DNA of 64,000 nt from Porphyrobacter sp. AAP60. GTDB taxonomy: Bacteria > Pseudomonadota > Alphaproteobacteria > Sphingomonadales > Sphingomonadaceae. The notes under the pieces were generated by a model. It was not told the DNA's origin. It was given only the letters and a program-made list of their open reading frames with translations, and ran no database searches. The stretch lies in contig NZ_LJHV01000008.1 in NCBI RefSeq assembly GCF_001296025.1, positions 496,001 through 560,000 of the forward strand, read 5' to 3'. Positions 54,863-62,901 of the stretch are shown here, piece after piece. Position 1 is the first letter of the stretch, and each line of letters starts with the position of its first letter. Both the position numbers and the translations under genes were made by a program.

Positions 54863-55665
54863 CGATCAGAACCATCCTTGTCGACGACGAGAAGCTGGCC
54901 ATTCAGGGCCTGCAATTGCGCTTGCAGGCGTTTGACGATGTCGAGATTATCGATACCTGCGCCAACGGGCGCGAGGCGATCCGCAAGATCAAGACCGAAA
55001 AGCCCGATCTGGTGTTTCTGGATATCCAGATGCCCGGCTTTGACGGCTTTTCCGTGGTCAAGGGCGTGATGGAGATCGAACCCCCCCTGTTCGTCTTTGT
55101 CACCGCCTATGAAGAACACGCCATCCGCGCGTTCGAGGCCAACGCCGTCAATTATCTGATGAAGCCGGTTGACGAACAGAAGCTGGCTGACACCATCGAA
55201 CGCGTGCGCCAGCGCCTTGCCGAAAAGAAATCGGCCGAAGACGCCGGGCAATTGCTCGATGTGCTCGCCGAAATCGCGCCCGACCGCGCCGCCGATTTCG
55301 TCGACACCGCTGCGCCTGCGCCGGACAACGCGGACCGCTTCGAAAAGCTGATCAACGTGAAGGATCGCGGCCAGATTTTCCGCGTCGAAGTCGACACGAT
55401 CGAGAATATCGAGGCTGCGGGCGATTACATGATCATCTCCACCGGCGACAATTCGCTGGTGCTGCGCGAGACGATGAAGGATCTGGAACGCCGCCTTGAT
55501 CCGCGCAAGTTCCAGCGGGTGCACCGCTCCACTATCGTCAACCTCGATCTGGTGCGGCAGGTGAAGCCCCACACCAACGGCGAATGCTTTCTGGTGCTGG
55601 AAAGCGGCGCCGAGGTGAAGGTTTCGCGGTCGTATCGTGACGTGGTGGCCAGATTTGTTCACTGA
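54859..55665 (+). CDS. LytTR-family response regulator
   Basis: 268 residues. The receiver domain contains TILVDDEKLAI near the N-terminus, the phosphoacceptor Asp in LVFLDIQMPGFDGF, and FVTAYEEHAIRAFEANAVNY with the conserved Lys in LMKPVDEQK. The C-terminal LytTR DNA-binding domain shows DTIENIEAAGDYMIIST, FQRVHRSTIVNLDLVRQ and SGAEVKVSRSYRDVV. LytTR proteins bind direct repeats and often control transporters or surface functions. Its targets are not evident here. Coupled to the preceding kinase. Confidence 0.95.
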   Translation: MTIRTILVDDEKLAIQGLQLRLQAFDDVEIIDTCANGREAIRKIKTEKPDLVFLDIQMPGFDGFSVVKGVMEIEPPLFVFVTAYEEHAIRAFEANAVNYLMKPVDEQKLADTIERVRQRLAEKKSAEDAGQLLDVLAEIAPDRAADFVDTAAPAPDNADRFEKLINVKDRGQIFRVEVDTIENIEAAGDYMIISTGDNSLVLRETMKDLERRLDPRKFQRVHRSTIVNLDLVRQVKPHTNGECFLVLESGAEVKVSRSYRDVVARFVH

Positions 55666-55674
55666 TCCCCAACT

Positions 55675-55779
55675 CCGTTCGTGTCGAGCCCTTCGGCAGG
55701 CTCAGGGATGTACTGCCGACATTCTGTCGTCAGTCGAGACACAGGCCTGAGGCCTCTCGACTTCGCTCGAGGCGAACGG
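55675..55779. repeat. 105-bp intergenic inverted-repeat element
   Basis: The element starts with CCGTTCGTGTCGAG and ends with CTCGAGGCGAACGG, so the 14-base ends are inverted copies with two mismatches. It lies between the LytTR gene and nadC. The internal sequence contains a TCGACTTCGCTCGA block typical of intergenic repeats in sphingomonads. It could be a non-autonomous mobile or REP-like element. Confidence 0.6.
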
Positions 55780-55792
55780 CTAGAGTGAAGGC

Positions 55793-56668
55793 ATGAACAC
55801 CTTCACCCTCGCCGGCTTCGACCTCGCCAAATTTATCCGCGAAACCCTCGCCGAAGACCTCGGCGAAGGCATCCCCGGCGGCGGACGCGATGTAACCAGC
55901 GAAAGCGTGATCCCCGCGGAGGCGCGCTTCACCGGGGTGATGGACAGCCGCGATGCGATCGTCGTTGCGGGCCTGCCGCTGGCCGAGGCGTTCTTCCGGC
56001 ATCTCGACCCCGATTGCGTGATCCAGCCCCTTGTGCGTGATGGCGACAAGGTGCCTGCGGGCACCGACCTGTTGCGGATCGAGGGCAAGGCGCGGGCGTT
56101 GCTGACAGCGGAACGCAGCGCCTTGAACATCGTCCAGCACCTGTCCGGCATCGCCACCATGACGCAGGACTATGTCACCGCGATGCGCGGGGCAGATGGC
56201 AACCCAGCCTGCACGCTGCTGGACACGCGCAAGACCATTCCGGGCCTGCGCTTCCTCGAAAAATACGCCACGCGGCAGGGCGGCGCGCAGAACCATCGCA
56301 TGGGGCTGTGGGATGCGGCGATGATCAAGGATAATCACGTGGCAGTGGCTGGCAGCGTGGGCGAGGCGGTGCGGCGCGCGCGCGATGCGGGGGTCGAAAA
56401 GATCATCTGCGAAGTCGACACCCTCGACCAGATCGAACCCGCGCTGGAAGCGGGCGCTCACCACCTGCTGCTCGACAATATGCCGCCTGAAACGCTGGCC
56501 GAGGCTGTGGCACTGGTCGCAGGCCGCGTGCCGACCGAGGCGAGCGGCGGAGTGAACCTTGAGACTATCGCGGCGAAGGCCGCCAGCGGGGTCGATTACA
56601 TCTCGGTCGGCCGCCTGACGCAAAGCGCGTCCGCGGCTGACATCGGGCTGGATTTCAAGCCGGTATGA
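55793..56668 (+). CDS. nadC: Nicotinate-nucleotide pyrophosphorylase (carboxylating)
   Basis: 291 residues, the normal length. QPRTase converts quinolinate and PRPP to nicotinate mononucleotide in de novo NAD synthesis. Conserved segments are LAEDLGEGIPGGGRDVTSE, AERSALNIVQHLSGIAT, DTRKTIPGLRFLEKYA, RMGLWDAAMIKDNHVA, VDTLDQIEPALEAGAHHLLL and ASGGVNLETIAAKAASGVDY. The other quinolinate genes (nadA, nadB) are not in the window. The ATG is 13 bases after the repeat at 55675-55779. The next gene overlaps by ATGA. Confidence 0.97.
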   Translation: MNTFTLAGFDLAKFIRETLAEDLGEGIPGGGRDVTSESVIPAEARFTGVMDSRDAIVVAGLPLAEAFFRHLDPDCVIQPLVRDGDKVPAGTDLLRIEGKARALLTAERSALNIVQHLSGIATMTQDYVTAMRGADGNPACTLLDTRKTIPGLRFLEKYATRQGGAQNHRMGLWDAAMIKDNHVAVAGSVGEAVRRARDAGVEKIICEVDTLDQIEPALEAGAHHLLLDNMPPETLAEAVALVAGRVPTEASGGVNLETIAAKAASGVDYISVGRLTQSASAADIGLDFKPV

Positions 56669-57111
56669 TCCCGCTTTCGCGGCGGCGTCCGCGCAGCATT
56701 ACCATCTTTGCTATCGCTTTTTTCGGTGCCTCTCTGCCGCAGTTTATTGGGGGGCTTTTCGATATTCCCGGCCAGCAGGCCTATCTGCAAAAGTTATTCC
56801 CACCGTTCAATTGGTCGCGCGAGTGGGTGATTGTCTGGCGCAGCGCATGGCTCTCGATTGCGCTGATTCCGATCGCGATGGTGTGGCTTTCCGCCGTACG
56901 CTTTGCTCGCTGGATGGTAACGGTGATGGCACTGTTAAAGCTCGGGGCCTTGCTGATGGTCTTGCCAACGATGCTAGAATACAGACTTATCAAGCCACTG
57001 GTGCTGGCGTCGACGATGCTGGACGTGTTCGCCGTGGCGCTGTTATTCACCCCCGCCAGCAACCGGTGGTTCGCACACAAGGGGGATGTTGACCCTGCGG
57101 TATTCGAATAG
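56665..57111 (+). CDS. Small multi-pass membrane protein coupled to nadC
   Basis: 148 residues starting in the ATGA shared with nadC. Hydrophobic segments lie around residues 12-30 (ITIFAIAFFGASLPQFIGG), 58-78 (SAWLSIALIPIAMVWLSAV), 83-102 and 110-128. Base composition is lower in GC than its neighbours and the codon use looks slightly different. No family recognised. Position after nadC suggests co-expression, not necessarily related function. Confidence 0.6.
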   Translation: MIPLSRRRPRSITIFAIAFFGASLPQFIGGLFDIPGQQAYLQKLFPPFNWSREWVIVWRSAWLSIALIPIAMVWLSAVRFARWMVTVMALLKLGALLMVLPTMLEYRLIKPLVLASTMLDVFAVALLFTPASNRWFAHKGDVDPAVFE

Positions 57112-57126
57112 CCTAGTGGCCCCTCT

Positions 57127-57233
57127 TCGTCATCGCGAGGGGCGCAGCCCCGTGGCGACCCATGAACCGAGGGTCTGGCAGAGCGCATCGGTCCATGGAT
57201 TGCTTCGTCGCCTGCGGCTCCTCGCAATGACGA
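57127..57233. repeat. 107-bp inverted-repeat element at the 5' end of the RNase T2 gene
   Basis: The element begins TCGTCATCGCGAGG (57127-57140) and ends CCTCGCAATGACGA (57220-57233); the ends are inverted copies with one mismatch. Internal sequence includes ATGGATTGCTTCGTCGCC, a sequence seen in widespread alphaproteobacterial intergenic repeats. It overlaps the 5' part of the RNase T2 open frame. Confidence 0.7.
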
Positions 57234-57910
57234 TGCTTCTGGTCACAACTGCGTCCACCGCCCACGCGCAGGCCTACCAATGCCGCGCCCCGCAGGTGAC
57301 CAGCGTGCCCGCCATCACGCCCGACAGCCCGCGCCGCATCATGCCGGTGACGGGCTATACCCTCGCGCTCAGCTGGAGTCCGGAGTTCTGCAAGCTGCGG
57401 GAGGGACAGCGCAGCCATGCCGCGCAATGTTCGGGCAAGAACGGCAGCTTCGGCTTGGTCGTCCATGGCCTGTGGCCCGAAAGCGGGTCAAGCTGGCCGC
57501 AATGGTGCCCTCAGGGCGCTGCCCTCACCCCTGCCGAGGTGCGCGGCGCGATGTGCATGATGCCATCCGAACGGCTGGTCGCCCGTCAATGGGCCAAGCA
57601 CGGCAGCTGCATGGTCAAACGGCCCGCCAATTACCTCAAGGTCACGCGCATATTGTGGGAGTCCTTACGCATCCCCGATTATGATCGCATCAGTCGCGAG
57701 GACAGCCTCACCGCAGGCCGCATCCGCGCTGCTTTTGCCGATGCCAACCCAGGCATCCCCGAAAGCGCCATTGGCGTGAAGCTGAATGATCGCGGCTGGC
57801 TGGAAGAAATACGATTGTGCTACGCCAAGACATTCCGTCCGGCCCGCTGCACGGCCTCGCGCTGGGGCGCCAAAGATAGCGCCGCAGCAAAGATCTGGCG
57901 CGGGCTCTAG
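57152..57910 (+). CDS. Ribonuclease T2 family protein, secreted
   Basis: About 252 residues if it starts at GTG 57152 (GAGGGG about 10 bases upstream). Other in-frame starts are TTG 57200, ATG 57227 and the far upstream ATG 57086, so the start is uncertain. The TTG gives the best-looking signal peptide (LLRRLRLLAMTMLLVTTAST, cleaved near AHA-QA). Catalytic His motifs of T2 nucleases are present: GLVVHGLWPESG (CAS I) and ARQWAKHGSCM (CAS II), with cysteines for disulfides. T2 enzymes cleave RNA in the periplasm or outside to scavenge nucleotides. The N-terminal coding region lies on a palindromic repeat. Confidence 0.85.
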   Translation: MATHEPRVWQSASVHGLLRRLRLLAMTMLLVTTASTAHAQAYQCRAPQVTSVPAITPDSPRRIMPVTGYTLALSWSPEFCKLREGQRSHAAQCSGKNGSFGLVVHGLWPESGSSWPQWCPQGAALTPAEVRGAMCMMPSERLVARQWAKHGSCMVKRPANYLKVTRILWESLRIPDYDRISREDSLTAGRIRAAFADANPGIPESAIGVKLNDRGWLEEIRLCYAKTFRPARCTASRWGAKDSAAAKIWRGL

Positions 57911-57986
57911 GCCCGTCTTGGTGCCGCCTAGGCCCCCTTTAGGCCTGTCCAGACCCAGCCTTGCCAGTGCGATTGTCGGCTGGCAC

Positions 57987-58010
57987 GCAATGTTTCACGT
58001 GAAACATTGC
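57987..58010. promoter_or_regulatory. parS centromere-like site (ParB binding)
   Basis: TGTTTCACGTGAAACA at 57991-58006 matches the canonical 16-bp parS sequence exactly. The symmetry extends four further bases on each side to a perfect 24-bp palindrome. It lies in the short gap between RNase T2 and tadA. ParB loads on parS to organise and segregate the origin region, so this site indicates an origin-proximal position. No other exact copy was seen in the window. Confidence 0.85.
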
Positions 58011-58014
58011 CGCC

Positions 58015-58470
58015 TCAGCGCCGCTCCCTGAAGAAGCCTCGCAGCAGTTCTGCTGCCTCTGTTTCGCCGATGCCGGCATAGATTTCGGGCCGGTGAAGGC
58101 ATTGTTCCTGATCGAACACCCGCGACCCGTGTTCCACTGCGCCGCCTTTGGGATCGCTCGCCGCGTAATAGAGCCGGGCGATTCGCGCATGGGCAATGGC
58201 GCCTGCGCACATGGCGCAGGGCTCCAGCGTCACCCACAGCTCGCAACCCGTCAGGCGTTCATCGCCCAGCGCCTTTGCGGCGTGGCGGATCGCAAGGATT
58301 TCGGCGTGGGCGGTGGGATCGTGATCGGTACGGGGGGAATTGTGGGCCTCGGCGATGATCGTCCCATTCTTGACGATCACTGCGCCAATCGGCACTTCGC
58401 CCGCTGCTGCCGCGTTGCGCGCAGCAGCCAGAGCGCGGGGCATGAAGCTGCGGAAGCCCGCCTCGTTCAT
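58015..58470 (-). CDS. tadA: tRNA-adenosine(34) deaminase
   Basis: 151 residues. The zinc deaminase site is PTAHAEILAIRHAA (HAE) and TLEPCAMCAGAIAHARI (PCxxC). N-terminal ARNAAAAGEVPIGAVIVKNG and C-terminal GAVEHGSRVFDQEQCLHRPE match TadA rather than cytidine deaminase. It converts A34 to inosine in tRNA-Arg(ACG), allowing CGU/CGC/CGA decoding; the separate tRNA-Arg(CCG) at 46.1 kb covers CGG. It ends 5 bases from the parS palindrome. Confidence 0.94.
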   Translation of the reverse strand: MNEAGFRSFMPRALAAARNAAAAGEVPIGAVIVKNGTIIAEAHNSPRTDHDPTAHAEILAIRHAAKALGDERLTGCELWVTLEPCAMCAGAIAHARIARLYYAASDPKGGAVEHGSRVFDQEQCLHRPEIYAGIGETEAAELLRGFFRERR

Positions 58471-58491
58471 GCCCCGCGATCCTGTGAAGCG

Positions 58492-58737
58492 TTACTCGTT
58501 GCCGGTAACCGGCTCGCCTTCGGTATCGCCGGGCATATCGACGTCGACAGTGGGCACTTCAATCGTCTTTTCCTCGGTTCCGACATCGACATCGGCGGTT
58601 TCAACGTCGAATTCGGGCATCTGTCCGCCTTCGACATTAACTTCGGGCATTTCGCCTTCCTGCGTCTGGTCGACATCGCACGCGGCGAGCCCCAATGCAA
58701 AGGGAGCGATGAGGGTGGTGGCGATGATACGCTTCAT
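58492..58737 (-). CDS. Small acidic lipoprotein
   Basis: 81 residues from the ATG read from 58737, preceded by GGAG 8 bases upstream. The lipobox LGLAAC gives a lipidated Cys near residue 20. The rest is a low-complexity tail rich in Glu, Asp and Val with loose repeats of the type EMPEVNV, QMPEFDV and TVDVDMPG. No family is recognised. Its role is unknown; the charge and repeats suggest a disordered envelope-attached tether or metal/cation buffer. Confidence 0.7.
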   Translation of the reverse strand: MKRIIATTLIAPFALGLAACDVDQTQEGEMPEVNVEGGQMPEFDVETADVDVGTEEKTIEVPTVDVDMPGDTEGEPVTGNE

Positions 58738-58900
58738 GATATTTTCTCCATTTGGCCCGACAACGGGCAATGCGCCGCGCAGGTCTGGGCGGAATAGCCA
58801 CAGCAAGGGCCGCGAAGTTCCATTGTCGCATACGGCAACGCGGGCAAGCGTGCTTCCTGTGGGACGGGCTGCAAAGCGCGGGGCCAGAGGCGCAACTTGC

Positions 58901-58929
58901 TTGACGATTCGGCATCGCCCCGTTATGCG
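58901..58929 (+). promoter_or_regulatory. Candidate rpmB promoter
   Basis: TTGACG at 58901-58906, a 17-base spacer, and TATGCG at 58924-58929 lie 60 bases upstream of the rpmB ATG. The -35 is close to consensus and the -10 is weak. Confidence 0.4.
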
Positions 58930-58988
58930 CCCCGCTTTCCTTGTCTAGGCCCGAGCTTAGACCCGATTTTTACGAGAAGAGACAGACC

Positions 58989-59276
58989 ATGGCTCGCATC
59001 TGCGAACTGACCGGCAAGGGCCGTATGACTGGCAACAATGTCAGCCACGCCAACAACAAGACCAAGCGCGTGTTCCTGCCCAACCTGCAGAACGTGACGC
59101 TGATGAGCGAGAAGCTGGAGCGCAGCTTCAAGTTCCGCGTTTCGACCCACGGTCTGCGTTCGGTCGAACACAATGGCGGACTGGATAACTGGCTCGTCAA
59201 GACCAGCGACGACAAGCTTTCGGCCAGCGCGCTGAAGGTGAAGCGTGAACTGCTGAAGGCATCTGCCGCAGCCTGA
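58989..59276 (+). CDS. rpmB: 50S ribosomal protein L28 (bL28)
   Basis: 95 residues from the ATG at 58989, with an AGAAGAGA purine-rich ribosome-binding stretch upstream. The family start [20 protein letters not shown] and the segment [20 protein letters not shown] are unmistakable. The zinc-binding cysteines found in some L28 forms are absent except Cys5. It is a structural protein of the large ribosomal subunit. A strong terminator follows. Confidence 0.98.
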   Translation: MARICELTGKGRMTGNNVSHANNKTKRVFLPNLQNVTLMSEKLERSFKFRVSTHGLRSVEHNGGLDNWLVKTSDDKLSASALKVKRELLKASAAA

Positions 59277-59310
59277 TAGCTGCCGTCTCTGCGGGGACGA
59301 GGCGATTCGA

Positions 59311-59339
59311 AAAGGCGCTCGGGAAACCGGGCGCTTTTT
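59311..59339 (+). terminator. Rho-independent terminator of rpmB
   Basis: An 8-bp GC stem (59315-59322 with 59327-59334) closes a GAAA loop and is followed by TTTTT at 59335-59339. The preceding A-run also pairs with the T-run, so it may serve the convergent esterase gene too. Confidence 0.9.
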
Positions 59340-59345
59340 CTTGTG

Positions 59346-60305
59346 TCAGGCGCCGGGATCGAACACCAGCTTCGCCAGCAAGGTGCGCTGCATGATCGAA
59401 AAGTTGTCGTCCGATATCACCCACACATCCACCCGCCCGTCATCGCGCGGGCGCAGGGTCAGGCCTTCGTAGTTTTCGCGCGGGATCACATCGTCGAGCC
59501 GCAGCGTAACAGCGGGCGCGAAGACCCCGCCCGCTGCCGGGGGATCACCAATTGCCAGCAGAGCGGAAAACGGTGGCCACGCAGCACGCGAAGGGCGGAC
59601 CAGATCGCGCATCAGCACCAGCAACCGTCCATCGGGCAACTGCGCCATGTCGGTCGCGACATAGCCCTTGGCGGGTGAGCGGAAACGGAAGGTTTGCGGC
59701 TTGCCCCCTGCCACCGGATCGCGGGCGAAGATCAGCCCTTCGTTCCCCGTTTCCGGCACGATGATGAAGCGCCCGTCGGCGGTGCGCACCATCGCTTCGA
59801 TCCCGCCATTCTCGGGCCAGTCGACCAGCTCGCGCAGATCGCGCACGCCATCGGGCGTGCTGGCAATGGTGTGGCGCAGGATTGCGTGGACCTGTTCGTA
59901 ACCGATCCAGTAATAGCCGCCATCAGGATCGCGCGTGGCCGATTCGATATCGGTGAGATCATTCTCCCAGCCGGGCACGACGTGCTGACGGTTCATCGCG
60001 CCATCGGGATCTGGCAAGTCGGGTTCGGAAAAAGTCATGCGGAATCCGCGATCGGTGAAGGCACGCAAGCGTCCCGGGCCGAGCGCCAGCATCGCGGAGA
60101 ATCCGCCGAACCGCAGCCCTTCGGCGCGGTATTGCCAAACCCCTGCCAAGGCCCAGCCGGTGGCATCGGTTGCGGCTGCCCGTGCCACCTGCGAAACGGC
60201 GACTTCCTGCGGTGGCGCAATATCGACATGGGAGCGCAGCCAGGTGCCCGGCGCGCACAGCAGGGTCACGGCCAGCGCCGCGATCAGTCGGCGAGCGCGC
60301 GGCAT
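59346..60305 (-). CDS. Esterase-like phytase-family protein, secreted
   Basis: 319 residues from the ATG read from 60305. An N-terminal signal (RARRLIAALAVTLLCAPG) is followed by a beta-propeller-type domain matching esterase-like activity of phytase proteins: LRFGGFSAMLALGPGRLRAF, GFRMTFSEPDLPDPDG, DIESATRDPDGGYYWIGYEQ and NYEGLTLRPRDDGRVDVWVI. Members of this family have been linked to ester hydrolysis but the activity is weakly defined. It is co-directional with the M23 peptidase gene upstream, separated by 1 base. Confidence 0.85.
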   Translation of the reverse strand: MPRARRLIAALAVTLLCAPGTWLRSHVDIAPPQEVAVSQVARAAATDATGWALAGVWQYRAEGLRFGGFSAMLALGPGRLRAFTDRGFRMTFSEPDLPDPDGAMNRQHVVPGWENDLTDIESATRDPDGGYYWIGYEQVHAILRHTIASTPDGVRDLRELVDWPENGGIEAMVRTADGRFIIVPETGNEGLIFARDPVAGGKPQTFRFRSPAKGYVATDMAQLPDGRLLVLMRDLVRPSRAAWPPFSALLAIGDPPAAGGVFAPAVTLRLDDVIPRENYEGLTLRPRDDGRVDVWVISDDNFSIMQRTLLAKLVFDPGA

Positions 60306-60306
60306 T

Positions 60307-61176
60307 TCAGTCCATCGGTCCGGTGAACAGGATCGGGTCGAGCCGCGCATGGCGCCACTTCAGGCTCCAGTGCAGATGCGGGCCGGTGGCACGTCCGGTC
60401 GCCCCGACATTGCCGATATGCTGACCCTGCGTCACGGGTTCGCCTTCACGCACCACAATCCGCGAGGCATGGAGGAAAGCGCTGTTCAGGCCATTGCCGT
60501 GATCGATGATGATCAGCGATCCTTCGAGGCTGAAACCGGTGCGCGCCAGCACCACCACACCATCGGCCGGGGCGACGAAAGGCACGCCTGCGCCCGGGGC
60601 GATATCAATGCCCGAATGGTAATCGGCCGGCTCGCCGCGAAAGACCCGCTGGCGGCCGAACCGCCCGGAAATCCGGCCTTTGACCGGCCAGATGAAATTC
60701 TGTTGCCATCCGGTCGCGCCGGTAACTTGCGCGCGCGCAGCATTGATCGCGTTCCATTCCGGTTCGCGGATTTTCCAAAAAGCTTCGCTGGTGCGCCCTC
60801 CGCGCTTGGCAGCATCCACCCGCTCGATCTGCCAGGCGCGCGGCACGATGGTCAGCGTTTCGCGGTGCACCTGCCCGCTATCGAGCTGCGCGGTGAGCAA
60901 CACCGTTGAAGGACTGTCACGATCGAATGCGGCAAAGAAAGTGCCATCCGGGCTCAGTTCCAGCTGCGTGTCGCCCATCGTCACCCGCACCGTGCCATCC
61001 GGTGCAAGGCCGTTGATGAAGCCGCCCTGCGTCAGCGCGCCGCGCCACGAAAACCGGGTATTTTGCCCGTAGAAAGGATCGTCTTGCCCTGCGGCATTCG
61101 ACGGGGCCGGATCGTTCGCCGCGCATCCGAACAGGGCGATTGCGCCCAGCACCCCCAGCGCCCGAAGGCTCAGCAT
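60307..61176 (-). CDS. M23 family metallopeptidase, lipoprotein
   Basis: 289 residues. Lipobox IALFGC gives a lipidated Cys near residue 18. The LytM-type domain at the C-terminus shows the first metal ligands in DYHSGIDIAPGAG (HxxxD) and the last in TGRATGPHLHWSLKW (HxH). Upstream is a beta-sandwich N-terminal region of about 120 residues with an Ig-like character. M23 enzymes cleave peptidoglycan cross-links; with intact motif residues this one is probably active. It is adjacent to the esterase-like gene. Confidence 0.93.
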   Translation of the reverse strand: MLSLRALGVLGAIALFGCAANDPAPSNAAGQDDPFYGQNTRFSWRGALTQGGFINGLAPDGTVRVTMGDTQLELSPDGTFFAAFDRDSPSTVLLTAQLDSGQVHRETLTIVPRAWQIERVDAAKRGGRTSEAFWKIREPEWNAINAARAQVTGATGWQQNFIWPVKGRISGRFGRQRVFRGEPADYHSGIDIAPGAGVPFVAPADGVVVLARTGFSLEGSLIIIDHGNGLNSAFLHASRIVVREGEPVTQGQHIGNVGATGRATGPHLHWSLKWRHARLDPILFTGPMD

Positions 61177-61185
61177 CCCGCGCGC

Positions 61186-61389
61186 TCAATCCTGTCCGAG
61201 CAGGCGGCGTGTGGCGATCTCGCACGAGGCATAGGCCTCCTGCCGATCGGCACTCCAATACCGCAGTTCCGCGAGCGGGATCGCCTCGCCGGTGACAGCA
61301 CACAACACGTGCGCGCCGGGACGCAGCACGCGGAAGCTCGAGGGGCCGTAATAGAGTTTGGCGGCCTTATCGGAAGAAGACATCAGCAT
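61186..61389 (-). CDS. DUF2093 family protein
   Basis: 67 residues from the ATG read from 61389 (a second ATG is at 61383). The family signature is KLYYGPSSFRVLRPGAHVLC followed by AVTGEAIPLAELRYWSADR and QEAYASCEIA. DUF2093 is a small conserved protein of alphaproteobacteria with unknown function. It lies 9 bases upstream of the M23 peptidase gene and 24 bases downstream of xseA on the same strand, so these genes are likely co-transcribed. Confidence 0.88.
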   Translation of the reverse strand: MLMSSSDKAAKLYYGPSSFRVLRPGAHVLCAVTGEAIPLAELRYWSADRQEAYASCEIATRRLLGQD

Positions 61390-61413
61390 GATGCCACTGA
61401 TAGCACCGGAGCG

Positions 61414-62901
61414 CTATCCGAACAAATCATCTTGGGCAGGCGGCGGCGAGGCAGGTCGCGGCGGGCGTGATTTGGGGGCGGCGGGAGGCGGTGTGGCCGG
61501 TGTTGCGGGCGGCGCACCGGCGGGCACTGCATCCAGCCGTCCGTCACGGAACTGGACCACCAGCGCGGCTTCTCCCGCCGCTTCGGCGCGGGTGGTGAGC
61601 GCCTTGCCGTGGCTGTCGCGGATGATCGCATAGCCGCGTTCGAGCGGTTTTTCAGGGTGCAACTGGCTCATCACGCGGGTCAGCGCGGCAAGCCTGTCGG
61701 TGCCTGCGCGCAAGGGCCGTTCGATCAGTGAAGCGGACAGCCGGGCACGATCAAGCTGGCGTGCCGCTTCGGCTGCGCCTCGGGTCAGCAGGCTGGGGGA
61801 AAGCCGGGCTGCGACCCCCGCCAGCCGTTCGCGTCCACGCGCCGAACGTTCCCCCAGCCCTCGCCGCAGCCGCTCTGACAGATCGTCAAGCCGCTGGGCC
61901 TGGGGTTGCAGCAGGTTTTCGGGACGAGGCAGCATCCGCGCGCGCGCCGCCAGCCGTTCGCGCCCCAGTTCGACCGGGCGATAGACGGCGCGGCGTTGGC
62001 GGGCACCCAGATCGGCCAGCGTCAGCGCCAGATCGGCGCGCACCGGCACCGCCATTTCGGCAGCGGCGGTGGGCGTGGGCGCACGGCGATCGGCAGCGAA
62101 ATCTGCCAGCGTGGTATCGGTTTCATGCCCCACTGCGCTGATCACCGGGATCGAGCATTCGGCGATGGCACGCACCACCACTTCCTCGTTGAAGCTCCAC
62201 AGATCCTCGATCGACCCGCCCCCGCGCGCGACGATCACCACATCGGGGCGCGGCACCGGCCCGCCCGGTTCCAGCGCCGAGAACCCGCGCACCGCCGCCG
62301 CTACCTGATCAGCCGCGCCGTTGCCTTGCACCAGCACCGGCCAGACAATCACATGGGTGGGGAAGCGATCGGCAAGACGGTGAAGAATATCGCGGATCAC
62401 TGCGCCAGTGGGCGATGTCACCACGCCGATCACCTGCGGCAGGTAGGGCAGACGGCGCTTGCGGCCCGCATCGAACAGACCTTCTGCTGCAAGCCTGGCG
62501 CGGGTCTTTTCCAGCAGCGCCAGCAGCGCCCCTTCGCCCGCCAGTTCCAGCGAATCGATCACGATCTGGTATTTCGAACGCCCCGGATAGGTGGTGAGCT
62601 TGCCGGTCGCGATCACTTCCAGCCCGTCTTCGGCACGGAAGTTCAGCCTTGCGGCATTGCCTTTCCACATCACCCCGTCGATCACCGCGCCTTCGTCTTT
62701 CAACGCGCAGTAGAAATGGCCTGAAGCCGCGCGCTTCACCCCCGAAAGCTCGCCGCGCAGCCGTACATAGCCGAAGCGATCCTCGACCGTCCGTTTCAGC
62801 AGCGCGGATATTTCGCTGATGGAAAGCGGCTCGGCGTTGTCGCCCTGCCTTCCACGCGCTACCAGCCCGGCATCGTCAATGTCATTCGGCGGAGGGGCCA
62901 T
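61414..62901 (-). CDS. xseA: Exodeoxyribonuclease VII large subunit
   Basis: 495 residues from the ATG read from 62901, supported by AGGA 6 bases upstream. The OB-fold start reads [20 protein letters not shown] and [20 protein letters not shown]. The catalytic domain shows [40 protein letters not shown] and [24 protein letters not shown] (split here for length: [15 protein letters not shown]). It digests single-stranded DNA with XseB, which is not in the window. The start codon overlaps the purD start on the opposite strand (shared CATG). Confidence 0.95.
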   Translation of the reverse strand: MAPPPNDIDDAGLVARGRQGDNAEPLSISEISALLKRTVEDRFGYVRLRGELSGVKRAASGHFYCALKDEGAVIDGVMWKGNAARLNFRAEDGLEVIATGKLTTYPGRSKYQIVIDSLELAGEGALLALLEKTRARLAAEGLFDAGRKRRLPYLPQVIGVVTSPTGAVIRDILHRLADRFPTHVIVWPVLVQGNGAADQVAAAVRGFSALEPGGPVPRPDVVIVARGGGSIEDLWSFNEEVVVRAIAECSIPVISAVGHETDTTLADFAADRRAPTPTAAAEMAVPVRADLALTLADLGARQRRAVYRPVELGRERLAARARMLPRPENLLQPQAQRLDDLSERLRRGLGERSARGRERLAGVAARLSPSLLTRGAAEAARQLDRARLSASLIERPLRAGTDRLAALTRVMSQLHPEKPLERGYAIIRDSHGKALTTRAEAAGEAALVVQFRDGRLDAVPAGAPPATPATPPPAAPKSRPPRPASPPPAQDDLFG

